Translations under genes and position numbers: made by a program
The notes under the pieces: generated by a model
The model's database searches: none
Told to the model about the DNA's origin: nothing
Seen by the model: only the letters and a program-made list of their open reading frames with translations
From: Marinoscillum sp.
GTDB lineage: Bacteria; Bacteroidota; Bacteroidia; Cytophagales; Cyclobacteriaceae
DNA: 35,056 nt
Assembly (NCBI GenBank): GCA_024305105.1
Contig: JAMWZA010000044.1
Span: forward strand, 1-35,056
Reading direction: 5' to 3'
Shown here: positions 23,468-31,660 of the stretch, one piece after another
Layout of the letters: every line of letters begins with the position of its first letter
How positions within the stretch are numbered: the stretch's first letter is position 1

Positions 23468-24109
23468 TCAAAAGATGTTGGCTTCCCAAATAATCATGGC
23501 ATAAACAATGAATCGAACAAATCTCAACGTAGAAAATGCTAGAAATCTCCTGTAAGGATATTTGACAGTACCCATGAGCATACAAATACCTGAAAAAGGA
23601 AGTGGTGTCAATGCCGCTACGATAACCAAAAATCCACCAAAGCGGTTTAAATGTTTTTCAAATCGGCCCAAATAATTCTTGCGAACTGTCAAATAGAACT
23701 GCGTGGTACTGAAATGTGACCCAATGTAATAGCCAAGAATACCAGCTACATAGGAGATGGTAGACAACCCAATAATGTGAAATATGTAGAGAGACAGCAA
23801 TTCATCACGCAGCGACCAGATCATGAAAAGCTCAGGTGGTATGATCCCAAAAACGGCTTCAGAAACAAAGAAAATCCCGTAAATAATGGCTGGCTGGTCG
23901 TAGAGATCCCCAAGAATTCCTTTTAAAGTAATATCGTAGTTAGCTTCCAGGTAGAAGTAGCCACCTACTACTACTACCAGCCATATTAAGCCTCGAAATA
24001 AATTGCGTAAGAAAAACCGAATCTTATCGTTTCTTTCGGTTTGAGGATTTACTTCCATAAGATATGGGTCGGGATCACGTTTCTTTGAAACATACGAATT
24101 GATAAACAC
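23468..24109 (-). CDS. VTT/DedA-like inner-membrane protein
   Basis: A 213-residue polytopic membrane protein. Hydrophobic segments are visible at about residues 36-53, 74-95, 107-127, 155-180 and 190-208. Two motifs resemble the re-entrant halves of the VTT (DedA/SNARE-associated) family: FVSEAVFGIIPPELFMIW in the first half, and GRFEKHLNRFGGFLVIVAAL followed by TPLPFSG in the second. Family members such as DedA/UptA and YqaA act in phospholipid or undecaprenyl-phosphate flipping; substrate here is unknown. The first 28 residues are charged; Met18 (MEVNPQTERND) is an alternative start. It is 27 nt after the unknown 214-aa gene and 26 nt before hemH. Confidence 0.7.
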   Translation of the reverse strand: MFINSYVSKKRDPDPYLMEVNPQTERNDKIRFFLRNLFRGLIWLVVVVGGYFYLEANYDITLKGILGDLYDQPAIIYGIFFVSEAVFGIIPPELFMIWSLRDELLSLYIFHIIGLSTISYVAGILGYYIGSHFSTTQFYLTVRKNYLGRFEKHLNRFGGFLVIVAALTPLPFSGICMLMGTVKYPYRRFLAFSTLRFVRFIVYAMIIWEANIF

Positions 24110-24136
24110 ATTTGTTTGTCAACTCAGCTGCCAAAA

Positions 24137-24781
24137 CTAAGATTTTTCTTCTTGCTTCACAGGCTTTGGCGTTGTGTTTTCGACTTTTTTCTCCTGTCGA
24201 TAGATCCCCTCCCAAAATGGATCTGTTAGCTCGGTATATTTCCCATTAAACTGTGTGAGCATTACCTTCACTGCATAGTTCAGGCGATTGACTGCATCCC
24301 GGTAGTAATCTAGTCGGTTTTGTGGGTGGTAGATGAAGAATTTAATGATTGGAAACGCCTCCGTTCGAAAAACGCCTAGCGTTTTATTTACAGAAGATTT
24401 ACCGTCCTCCAAACTAGCTATTGCTTTCTCACAACTCAGGGCCAACCCACGAAGGAGCTCGCTGTACAAGATAAAGGTCTTTACTGATGACTGATCATAA
24501 TGCTCAATGGTCTCCTCACAGTGTGCCTTCAAAATCCTTAAGCCAGGCAGGCTACTTACAGACTCAGTAAAGACATCCGGTTGCCAGAGAATTTCTCTAA
24601 AAGTGAAAATACCGGGTAATAGCTCTGTATCATAAGACTTATCTGCCTTCAGCTCAACCAACATTTCGTGTGAGATGTCCTTCACAACAAAGTCACCTAC
24701 TACCAGATTGTATGACCAGCCTTTTTCGCTTGACTCAATCAGGTCAGAAAAATTCCATATTTCGCTTAAGGAGATTTTCAT
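24137..24781 (-). CDS. Conserved-looking protein of unknown function
   Basis: I do not recognise this 214-residue protein. It has no signal peptide and no clear membrane segment. It is rich in helical, charged stretches (for example IEHYDQSSVKTFILYSELL and AVNRLNYAVKVMLTQFNG) and ends with a lysine/glutamate/proline-rich tail (KKVENTTPKPVKQEEKS) that looks disordered. It opens a minus-strand run leading into the VTT-like gene and hemH, and a consensus-like promoter lies upstream. The start is ATG at 24781. The gene has ordinary codon use for the window and an uninterrupted frame, so it is likely real. Confidence 0.7.
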   Translation of the reverse strand: MKISLSEIWNFSDLIESSEKGWSYNLVVGDFVVKDISHEMLVELKADKSYDTELLPGIFTFREILWQPDVFTESVSSLPGLRILKAHCEETIEHYDQSSVKTFILYSELLRGLALSCEKAIASLEDGKSSVNKTLGVFRTEAFPIIKFFIYHPQNRLDYYRDAVNRLNYAVKVMLTQFNGKYTELTDPFWEGIYRQEKKVENTTPKPVKQEEKS

Positions 24782-24852
24782 GCTGTAATTTAATCCTTAA
24801 TATAAATCATTTATTGTCTTGGGGGAAGTACCGTCAAAAATTGCCTACTTAT

Positions 24853-24879
24853 CAAACGTAACATATACATAATGCCCAA
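24853..24879 (-). promoter_or_regulatory. Bacteroidota-type promoter for the unknown–VTT–hemH run
   Basis: On the minus strand, TACGTTTG (24853-24860) exactly fits the phylum -7 element TAnnTTTG, and TTG (24877-24879) lies 16 nt upstream of it, slightly closer than the usual 17-23. The predicted transcript start is near 24846, giving a leader of about 65 nt before the ATG at 24781. It lies in the 152-nt divergent gap between the unknown gene and the 73-aa gene. Confidence 0.45.
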
Positions 24880-24933
24880 ATGCTGGGAAATATGTAACTT
24901 AATAGTATGCTTGCATAATTAATTGATAGCTCT

Positions 24934-25155
24934 ATGACGCGTAAAGCATCGCCAATTTTTTTTGAAGGAACTAAGATTGTCAGAGTCTCGGATCTTCCTT
25001 TCTCTCAATCCACTCTTTTTTCGGGGTGGATTCAACCAAGCCATTTTGTGACTTTGGGTGATCGTAATGATTATGATTGTGTAAAATATGAGGATTACGA
25101 ATACTGGTATCAAAACTATTTCATCGCCGAAAAGGACCTTGATGAAATGATTTGA
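24934..25155 (+). CDS. Small acidic/aromatic conserved-looking protein (73 aa)
   Basis: A short cytosolic protein with no signal peptide or membrane segment. Its features are PIFFEGTKIVRVSDLPFSQS, HFVTLGDRNDYDCVKYEDYE and a Tyr/Trp-rich end, YWYQNYFIAEKDLDEMI, so the C-terminal half is strongly aromatic and acidic. It looks like a folded small domain rather than a chance frame, and similar short unnamed proteins occur in Cytophagales as far as I recall. It is 48 nt upstream of recJ on the same strand and likely co-transcribed. Function unknown. Confidence 0.6.
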   Translation: MTRKASPIFFEGTKIVRVSDLPFSQSTLFSGWIQPSHFVTLGDRNDYDCVKYEDYEYWYQNYFIAEKDLDEMI

Positions 25156-25203
25156 AAAGAATAAATCGGCGCTCATCTATCCAATTTTTCTTAATTTCCC
25201 ATC

Positions 25204-26904
25204 ATGGAAAAACGGTGGGTGCTGAACGAATCAAATCATCAGGAAAAGAAAGAAGACTTTTCCAATGAACTCAACATTAGTCCTGATCTGACAGAATTAC
25301 TCCTTCAGCGGGGCATAGCCACTTTCGAAGATGCTAAGACATTTTTCCGTCCTTCATTAAATCATCTTCACGATCCCTTCCTCATGAAAAATATGGACAT
25401 AGCTGTCAATCGGCTTTGTGATGCCATATTTTCCCAAGAAAAAATATTGATTTATGGAGACTATGACGTGGATGGAACGACATCCGTTTCACTTGTTCAT
25501 GGTTTTTTGAACAAATTCTCAGATCAACTTACCTATTACATTCCTGACCGATACACTGAGGGATACGGTATCTCCTCTCAAGGCATAGAACATGCACACG
25601 AAGAAGGCATCAAACTCATTATCAGTCTGGACTGTGGGATTCGAGCAGTAGATAAAGCGGCGCTCGCCAAGTCATATGACATAGACTTAATCATCTGTGA
25701 TCACCATTTGCCTGGAGACTCGTTACCAGATGCTCTAGCAATTTTGGATCCCAAGCAAGTGGATGATGAGTATCCATACAAAGAACTCTCCGGCTGTGGA
25801 GTGGGTTTCAAGTTGCTTCAAGGTTTCTGCATGCAGAACTCGATAGATCTGGAGGAATTGTTCCAGTTTCTGGATTTGGTCGCGGTTAGTATTGCTTCAG
25901 ATATTGTACCCATCACTGGAGAAAACAGAGCTCTCGCTTTCTATGGTCTTAAAAAACTCAACCATTCACCTTGCCCGGGTTTGAAGGCGTTGATAGAAGT
26001 GAGTGGCCTCAAAGGAGAACTTGACATCTCCAGCATTGTCTTTTACATTGGTCCAAGAATCAATGCGACGGGTAGGCTTACCCATGCGCATGACTCGGTG
26101 CGTCTGCTAACTGCAAAAGACGATTCAGAAACTGAAGTATTTGCGGAGGTGCTAAATGTTAGAAATCGGGAGCGCAAGGAGTTTGATAAATCCATCACCG
26201 AAGAAGCCTTAGAGATGGTGGCTGCCAGTGAGCAGTTGAAAGCTGCCAGAAGCACGGTGTTGTTTAAAAATGACTGGCACAAGGGTGTCATTGGAATAGT
26301 GGCATCACGCTGCATTGAGAAATATTATCGCCCGACTATCATTCTAACCGAGTCTGCACAAAAAGCAACCGGAAGTGCCCGATCAATCGAAGGGTTTGAT
26401 ATACATGCCGCCATCACAGAGTGTAGTGATTTACTTGAGCAGTTTGGTGGTCATACACACGCAGCAGGCTTGACTTTATCAATCGATAATGTTCCAGCTT
26501 TTCAGCAAAAATTCGAAGAGGTAGTAGCCAGCCGTATTGCCAGCGACATCCTCACTCCTAAAATAGACGTAGACCTGGAAGTGGACCTAAACTTTATCAA
26601 TTATAAAAATTACTCCATTCTCAAACAGATGTCTCCTTTTGGGCCTCACAATCAAAAACCCGTTTTTGTCACACGCGGCGTGAAGCTTAAGTATCCTCCA
26701 AAAGTGGTAAAGGATGAACACTTAAAACTTTCTTTATATCAAGATGGTGAAGAATTCGTTTATGATGCAATAGGGTTTGGCCTGGCCGAAAGAGCGGATA
26801 TGATCTCCAATCAGTCGTTTGACATTGCCTACCAGATCGAGGAAAATGAATTCAGAGGAAACAAAAGCCTGCAGTTGAATATTAAGGATGTTAAAATTGC
26901 TTGA
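25204..26904 (+). CDS. recJ: Single-stranded-DNA-specific 5'-3' exonuclease RecJ
   Basis: Degrades ssDNA 5' to 3' in recombination and mismatch or base-excision repair. The 566 residues match the family. DHH domain motifs: ILIYGDYDVDGTTS (metal-binding GDYDVDG at 85-91), SLDCGI (141-146), ICDHHLPG (DHH at 166-168), ELSGCGVGFKL, and GPRINATGRL around residue 284. The DHHA1 domain contains TGSARSIEGFDIH and FGGHTHAAGLTL (about 415-425). The C-terminal OB-type part contains MSPFGPHNQKPVF. The start is ATG at 25204, with the standard RecJ opening KRWVL. lptB follows 24 nt downstream on the same strand. Confidence 0.95.
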   Translation: MEKRWVLNESNHQEKKEDFSNELNISPDLTELLLQRGIATFEDAKTFFRPSLNHLHDPFLMKNMDIAVNRLCDAIFSQEKILIYGDYDVDGTTSVSLVHGFLNKFSDQLTYYIPDRYTEGYGISSQGIEHAHEEGIKLIISLDCGIRAVDKAALAKSYDIDLIICDHHLPGDSLPDALAILDPKQVDDEYPYKELSGCGVGFKLLQGFCMQNSIDLEELFQFLDLVAVSIASDIVPITGENRALAFYGLKKLNHSPCPGLKALIEVSGLKGELDISSIVFYIGPRINATGRLTHAHDSVRLLTAKDDSETEVFAEVLNVRNRERKEFDKSITEEALEMVAASEQLKAARSTVLFKNDWHKGVIGIVASRCIEKYYRPTIILTESAQKATGSARSIEGFDIHAAITECSDLLEQFGGHTHAAGLTLSIDNVPAFQQKFEEVVASRIASDILTPKIDVDLEVDLNFINYKNYSILKQMSPFGPHNQKPVFVTRGVKLKYPPKVVKDEHLKLSLYQDGEEFVYDAIGFGLAERADMISNQSFDIAYQIEENEFRGNKSLQLNIKDVKIA

Positions 26905-26928
26905 TATCTTGCAAGGCCAATCGATGTT

Positions 26929-27666
26929 ATGGAGCTAAGAGCAGAACACTTAATCAAGAAGTACAAGAGAAGAAAGGTTGTGAATGATATTTCTGTCTCT
27001 GTAAACCAGGGAGAGATTGTAGGACTTCTTGGTCCTAATGGCGCAGGAAAAACAACCACCTTCTACATGATTGTTGGCTTGATAAAGCCTAATGAAGGCA
27101 ATATTTTCCTGGACAACGAAGATATCACAGGCCTGGCCATGTACCGAAGAGCCAAAAAAGGTATTGGCTATCTAGCGCAAGAAGCTTCCGTTTTTCGAAA
27201 ACTCTCTGTTGAGGATAATATCCTTGCTGTATTGGAATTAACGAAACTCTCTAAAGCCGAACAGAAAGAGAAAATGGAATCTCTACTTGAGGAGTTCAGC
27301 CTAACGCATGTCAGAAAAAACCTGGGCATGGTGCTTTCCGGGGGAGAACGGCGAAGAACCGAAATAGCAAGAGCACTGGCTGTGGATCCTAGTTTCGTAC
27401 TTTTAGATGAACCGTTTGCAGGAGTGGACCCGATAGCGGTAGAGGAGATACAATCCATTGTCGCACAATTGAAAGAACGAAATATTGGCATATTGATAAC
27501 CGATCATAACGTAGACGAAACGCTCTCCATTACCGATCGTGCCTATTTGATGTTTGAAGGTAACCTGCTCAAAGCAGGCACCCCAGAGGAATTAGCTGCT
27601 GATGAACAGGTACGTAGAGTTTATCTTGGTAAAAATTTCGAATTAAGAAGACCTAAAAAGAGTTAA
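26929..27666 (+). CDS. lptB: LPS export ABC transporter ATP-binding protein LptB
   Basis: Cytosolic ATPase of the LptB2FGC complex that extracts lipopolysaccharide from the inner membrane and drives it to the outer membrane. The 245 residues are typical. Walker A GPNGAGKT (35-42), Q-loop Gln84 in [15 protein letters not shown] signature LSGGERRR (136-143), Walker [14 protein letters not shown] (Asp160, Glu161) and switch His193 in ITDHNV are all intact. The YLAQE/SVFRKL context and [15 protein letters not shown] are distinctive for LptB rather than for amino-acid transporters. It is 24 nt after recJ and overlaps the GH3 gene by 1 nt. LptC/LptA/LptF/G are not in the window. Confidence 0.93.
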   Translation: MELRAEHLIKKYKRRKVVNDISVSVNQGEIVGLLGPNGAGKTTTFYMIVGLIKPNEGNIFLDNEDITGLAMYRRAKKGIGYLAQEASVFRKLSVEDNILAVLELTKLSKAEQKEKMESLLEEFSLTHVRKNLGMVLSGGERRRTEIARALAVDPSFVLLDEPFAGVDPIAVEEIQSIVAQLKERNIGILITDHNVDETLSITDRAYLMFEGNLLKAGTPEELAADEQVRRVYLGKNFELRRPKKS

Positions 27667-29183
27667 TGGAAATCTTCAATTCCATATTGACCTGGGTCAT
27701 GAAAAAGCGAATTCATGACATTGATCTATTCATGAAATACCCTCATGATGTTCAGGAAGAATTACGTATTTCTTTACTGAACAGAGCTACCAAAACAGAA
27801 TATGGAATCAAAAATGGGTTTGAGTCGATCAAGTCGGTCGATGAATACCGGCGCAATGTGCCTATCGTCACTTATGAAGAACTATACCCTTACATAAAAA
27901 AACTCATGGAAGGGCATCAGAATGTGTTGTGGCCCTCTGAAGTACGTTGGTTTGCCAAGTCATCCGGTACAACCAATTCCAGAAGTAAGTTCATTCCAGT
28001 GTCTCCTGAAGCGCTTGAAGACTGCCATTACAAAGGGGGAAAGGATCTGCTATCCATCTATGTGAACAATTATCCAGACACAAAGATGTTCACTGGCAAG
28101 AACCTTGTCATTGGAGGGAGTCAGCAGGTAAACCAGTTTGATAAAAATGCGAAATCATACTATGGAGATGTCTCTGCCGTATTAATTAAGAATCTTCCTT
28201 TTTGGGCGCAGATGGTTCGTACACCTTCTCTGGATATTGCCTTAATGGACGAATGGGAAGAGAAGATTGAAAAAATGGCCCATTTTACGGCTGATGAAAA
28301 TGTTACTTCGATTTCTGGAGTACCGACATGGACCATTGTGCTACTTGAGCGTATTCTCGAGATCAAAGGCGTAAATTCAATTCTGGATGTGTGGCCAAAC
28401 CTGGAGGCCTTCATCCATGGAGCTGTTGCTTTTCAGCCTTACCGCCAACTGTTCAAAAGCCTGATCCCTTCAGAAAAAATGCGGTACATGGAAACCTACA
28501 ATGCTTCTGAGGGCTTCTTTGGAATTCAGGACCAGACAGACTCTACAGAAATGCTGTTAATGCTGGACTATGGGATCTATTATGAATTCATCCCAGTAGA
28601 AGAGTGGGAAAAAGACCACCCCAAAACCTTGAGTCTGGAAGAAGTTGAGGTAGGTAAGAATTATGCCATAGTTATCTCCACAAACGCCGGACTATGGCGA
28701 TATAAAATAGGAGATACGGTTCGTTTTACTTCGGTGAATCCATATCGAATCAAAATCAGTGGAAGGACAAAACATTTTATCAATGCTTTTGGTGAAGAAC
28801 TAATCATCGAAAATGCCGAAGAAGCTATCGCTATTGCCTGTGAGCGAACAGATGCAGAAATGGAAAATTTCACGGCGGGCCCTAAATACCTGGAATCAGG
28901 ATCCAAAGGGTGTCATGAGTGGATCATAGAATTCAACAAGTCACCAGACGACATTGATCGATTCAAGCAGCTACTGGATGAAAAGCTACGCGAGATCAAT
29001 TCTGACTATGATGCCAAACGACATAAAGACCTGGCGCTTACAGCACCCATCATCCATCAGGTACCGAAAGGTACTTTTTATAACTGGATGAAGAGTAGAG
29101 GAAAACTAGGTGGCCAAAACAAGGTGCCACGGTTAGCTAACAACCGGGAATACCTGGATCATCTGCTTAGCGTTTTAGCTTAA
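27666..29183 (+). CDS. GH3 auxin-responsive-promoter family protein (acyl-adenylate/amido synthetase-like)
   Basis: The 505 residues match bacterial members of the plant GH3 family, which activate acids as acyl-adenylates and conjugate them to amines. Seen: the ATP-loop FAKSSGTTNSRSKFIPVS (SSGTT at 99-103), SISGVPTWTIVLLERI, METYNASEGFFGIQ (about 276-288) and GLWRYKIGDTVRF near 342, with ISGRTKHFINAFGEELI, and the C-terminal KGTFYNWMKSRGKLGGQNKVPRL. The adenylation motifs look intact. The start ATG shares one base with the lptB stop (TAATG), so translational coupling is likely. Bacterial GH3 substrates are mostly unknown; plant hormone conjugation should not be assumed. A link to lipid or envelope metabolism is inference from the lptB coupling. 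No membrane segment is seen. Confidence 0.88.
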   Translation: MEIFNSILTWVMKKRIHDIDLFMKYPHDVQEELRISLLNRATKTEYGIKNGFESIKSVDEYRRNVPIVTYEELYPYIKKLMEGHQNVLWPSEVRWFAKSSGTTNSRSKFIPVSPEALEDCHYKGGKDLLSIYVNNYPDTKMFTGKNLVIGGSQQVNQFDKNAKSYYGDVSAVLIKNLPFWAQMVRTPSLDIALMDEWEEKIEKMAHFTADENVTSISGVPTWTIVLLERILEIKGVNSILDVWPNLEAFIHGAVAFQPYRQLFKSLIPSEKMRYMETYNASEGFFGIQDQTDSTEMLLMLDYGIYYEFIPVEEWEKDHPKTLSLEEVEVGKNYAIVISTNAGLWRYKIGDTVRFTSVNPYRIKISGRTKHFINAFGEELIIENAEEAIAIACERTDAEMENFTAGPKYLESGSKGCHEWIIEFNKSPDDIDRFKQLLDEKLREINSDYDAKRHKDLALTAPIIHQVPKGTFYNWMKSRGKLGGQNKVPRLANNREYLDHLLSVLA

Positions 29184-30382
29184 TTATCCACCTCCACAAC
29201 AAACAGATCCAACCCTCCAGAAGAATAAATCCTATCCGATGAAATCATCGCTTGAGAATCTGACGTCATGGAAAAACTTATGTCATCATCCACAGAGTTC
29301 ACAGGTATTCCAGCATTTACCGGCTTGCCCCAGAGATTGGTTTCCGGATTCATTTCCACGTAATAGATATCTGATTTCCCTAAGCCACCTGGGCGATTGG
29401 ATGAAAAATACAACCTTTTACGATCATCCGTCAGAAACGGATAGTCTTCATCGTATGCACTATTCAATTGACCGCCAACCAGGGATGGTTCCATCCATTC
29501 GCCAGTAGATCTTAACTTGATCGTTTCATACAGATCCAGCCCTTGTGCCTCGTTTTTCATTGAAAAAATGATCCGAGATTGGTAGTCATTCACATAAATG
29601 TGTTTTGCTTCCTTTAGAAAAGGCACATCAGCACCTTCAGATACATCCATCCCGTTATCCGTCCACTCTACAGTATACAGGTGCTGCTGATCAGGGTCAA
29701 TGAGGACTAAGGATTCCTTGACATTGAGTACGTTTAAAATATCTGAACGAACCGAGGTTTTTGAGATCACCTCAGGGGTGCCCCAACCATAAGCTCCTTT
29801 ATCTGTTTTAAATATCTCAAACTGCCCATCCGAATTCCTATCCGACATGAAAATTAAGCGATCTCCATCTCCCAGCAAGGCTCCAGGTAGGTCCGCATAT
29901 CGTGAGTTTATAGGGCTTTCCATCGGTAGAATCTTCATTCGATCAGAAGCCCCTTTGATCAAAGCCAATTTATCATGAGTCTCTTGTTTGTAAACGTCTA
30001 ATTCCATGGCATAATGAGCCTCATTTAAAAATTTATTAAAAGACGCTTCGGCTTCAGGCAATTTGAAGCGCTTTAGCTGAATTCGTCCGAGCCAATAATA
30101 AAACAGAGCTCCCGATTCGGGTGAATCTTCAAAAACCATCAGCTTCTCGATCGGTGTATTTTTGAACTTTTGACTGAGCAACGCACAAATCACCGAGCGG
30201 TAATTGCTGTCCTTGTAATCTGGAAGAAAGCTAAAAGCATCTACCGCCAGTTCATATTGCTCACTAGTCATAAAATCAACTGCGTCGTTGTAAACTTGCT
30301 GGTCTTGCTGGACCTGTGCCGTCAGTTTTACACTTAAAAACAATAGTGCAAAGACTAAATAAAGCTGTGTATTTCGTGACAT
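29180..30382 (-). CDS. Secreted TPR/PD40-repeat protein lacking an OmpA domain
   Basis: A 400-residue exported protein. Signal peptide 1-22 ends LTAQ before VQQ. Residues about 25-150 form TPR-like helices (QVYNDAVDFMTSEQYELAVD, GALFYYWLGRIQLKRFKLP and others). Residues 160-400 contain PD40/TolB-like propeller strands, such as RLIFMSDRNSDGQFEIF and RLYFSSNRPGGLGKSDIYYV, and a last ISSDRIYSSGGLDLFVVE. This is the front half of the PD40–OmpA proteins common in the phylum (PorE-like), but it ends before the peptidoglycan-binding OmpA part, so it is a short relative or an independent family. It is convergent with the GH3 gene, and the two stop codons overlap by 4 nt. A 217-nt gap upstream contains two perfect inverted repeats. 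Confidence 0.8.
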   Translation of the reverse strand: MSRNTQLYLVFALLFLSVKLTAQVQQDQQVYNDAVDFMTSEQYELAVDAFSFLPDYKDSNYRSVICALLSQKFKNTPIEKLMVFEDSPESGALFYYWLGRIQLKRFKLPEAEASFNKFLNEAHYAMELDVYKQETHDKLALIKGASDRMKILPMESPINSRYADLPGALLGDGDRLIFMSDRNSDGQFEIFKTDKGAYGWGTPEVISKTSVRSDILNVLNVKESLVLIDPDQQHLYTVEWTDNGMDVSEGADVPFLKEAKHIYVNDYQSRIIFSMKNEAQGLDLYETIKLRSTGEWMEPSLVGGQLNSAYDEDYPFLTDDRKRLYFSSNRPGGLGKSDIYYVEMNPETNLWGKPVNAGIPVNSVDDDISFSMTSDSQAMISSDRIYSSGGLDLFVVEVDN

Positions 30383-30485
30383 TCTGTGACTTAAGATTGG
30401 TTAACGCACAGAAACTACTTCTTTTTATTGAATTTTACATAATTTGAAAGCTCCCTTAAACCATTGAGAGTCAGCTAGAAACACA

Positions 30486-30504
30486 GTAATATTGAAAATA
30501 TTAC
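30486..30504. promoter_or_regulatory. Operator-like palindrome
   Basis: A perfect inverted repeat, GTAATATT-GAA-AATATTAC (8-bp arms, 3-nt centre), in the AT-rich 217-nt gap between the rluD-like gene and the PD40 gene. It lies about 105 nt upstream of the PD40 start and has no U-tract, so it fits a dimeric repressor or activator site better than a terminator. The AT-rich context raises the chance of random palindromes. Confidence 0.35.
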
Positions 30505-30518
30505 AACGAACTATTCAG

Positions 30519-30536
30519 TTAGCTAAAAATAGCTAA
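30519..30536. repeat. Second short inverted repeat in the same gap
   Basis: TTAGCT-AAAAAT-AGCTAA, with perfect 6-bp arms and a 6-nt loop, lies 14 nt from the 19-bp palindrome and about 64 nt downstream of the rluD-like stop on the minus strand. It could be a weak hairpin or a second binding half; evidence is only the symmetry. Confidence 0.25.
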
Positions 30537-30599
30537 TTAATAGACATTGAAGTTTCGTATTTAATGCAATCCTTTCAATTTTGTACCGAATGAAAATAA

Positions 30600-31634
30600 T
30601 TATTCTTCATTGTGATGTGTAACATAATTTTCCCATTTCTCCAGAACATTAGCGAAATCTGTTGGTAAGTCTGAATCAAACTGGATGTACTTGCCAGTAC
30701 CAGGATGAATAAACCCCAGAGTCTTGGCATGAAGTGCCTGCCGTGGCATCACTTTAAAGCAATTCTGAACGAACTGTTTGTACTTGGTAAAAACGGTTCC
30801 TTTTAAAACCTGATCTCCACCATAGAGCGCGTCATTAAACAATGGATGGCCCAAGTAACGCATATGCGCTCTGATCTGATGCGTCCGGCCTGTTTCCAGG
30901 TTGCATTGTAGCAAGGTCACATATCGCAGACTTTTGAGCGTTTTAAAATGAGTGATGGCATTCTTCCCAAAATCTCCTTCAGGAAAAGCCGTTGTTACTC
31001 TTCGATCTTTTAAACTTCGGCCTACGTGCACGTCGATTGTTCCCTCAGAAGGTTCGGGTTCACCCCATACCAGCGCATAATAAGTTCGCTCAATGCTATG
31101 ATCAAAAAACTGTTTAGCCAGACCATTCATCGCTTTTTCTGTCTTTGCGATGACCAGCAAACCTGAGGTGTCTTTGTCAATCCGATGAACAAGACCTGGT
31201 CTACCTTCATTACCTTTCATCTCAGGCAGGTTCTGAAAATGATAAGCCAGTGCATTCACCAAAGTTCCAGACCAATTCTGGTAAGCTGGATGTACAACCA
31301 TTCCAGCTTCTTTATTCACCACTAGCAAGTGCTCATCTTCGTGAACAATATTGATTGGAATGTCCTCTGGAATGACTTCATCATCCTTTGGTGGCTCGGC
31401 CAAATAGACATGAACGGAATCACCCGGATGAATCTTATGATTAGGCTTTACCAGCTCTCCATTGACCTTCACAAAACCATCCTTTATGCCCTGCTGTACT
31501 TTGTTTCTGGTCACATTGGGCAATCGATCCATTAAGAACTTATCAACTCGCAAAATCTCCTGTTTGGGATCAGCCACAATGTGATGATGCTCAAACAAAT
31601 CATCCTCCTGGCGCTCTTCTTCTATCTCGCTCAT
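30600..31634 (-). CDS. RluD-family large-subunit 23S rRNA pseudouridine synthase
   Basis: Converts specific uridines of 23S rRNA helix 69 (if RluD) to pseudouridine. The 344 residues show an N-terminal S4 RNA-binding domain (about 28-80: RVDKFLMDRL, VQQGIKDGFVKVNG, KIHPGDSVHVYL), then the catalytic domain with HLLVVNKEAGMVVHPAY, the active-site Asp153 in LVHRIDKDTSGLLVIAKT, THFKTL, LETGRTHQIRAHM and HPLFNDALYGG. The RluA/C/D family is certain; the RluD assignment rests on the S4 domain, which RluA lacks, and RluC cannot be fully excluded. It is divergent from the PLP enzyme with only 26 nt between starts, so each promoter must overlap the other gene or lie within that gap. Confidence 0.88.
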   Translation of the reverse strand: MSEIEEERQEDDLFEHHHIVADPKQEILRVDKFLMDRLPNVTRNKVQQGIKDGFVKVNGELVKPNHKIHPGDSVHVYLAEPPKDDEVIPEDIPINIVHEDEHLLVVNKEAGMVVHPAYQNWSGTLVNALAYHFQNLPEMKGNEGRPGLVHRIDKDTSGLLVIAKTEKAMNGLAKQFFDHSIERTYYALVWGEPEPSEGTIDVHVGRSLKDRRVTTAFPEGDFGKNAITHFKTLKSLRYVTLLQCNLETGRTHQIRAHMRYLGHPLFNDALYGGDQVLKGTVFTKYKQFVQNCFKVMPRQALHAKTLGFIHPGTGKYIQFDSDLPTDFANVLEKWENYVTHHNEE

Positions 31635-31660
31635 GCAGCAAATTTATCTAACTTCGTCTT

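Noticed and set aside
24919-25176. 85-aa minus-strand frame opposite the 73-aa gene
   Set aside because: It has a membrane-like stretch but no recognisable family, and the plus-strand frame has better composition and a position in line with recJ.
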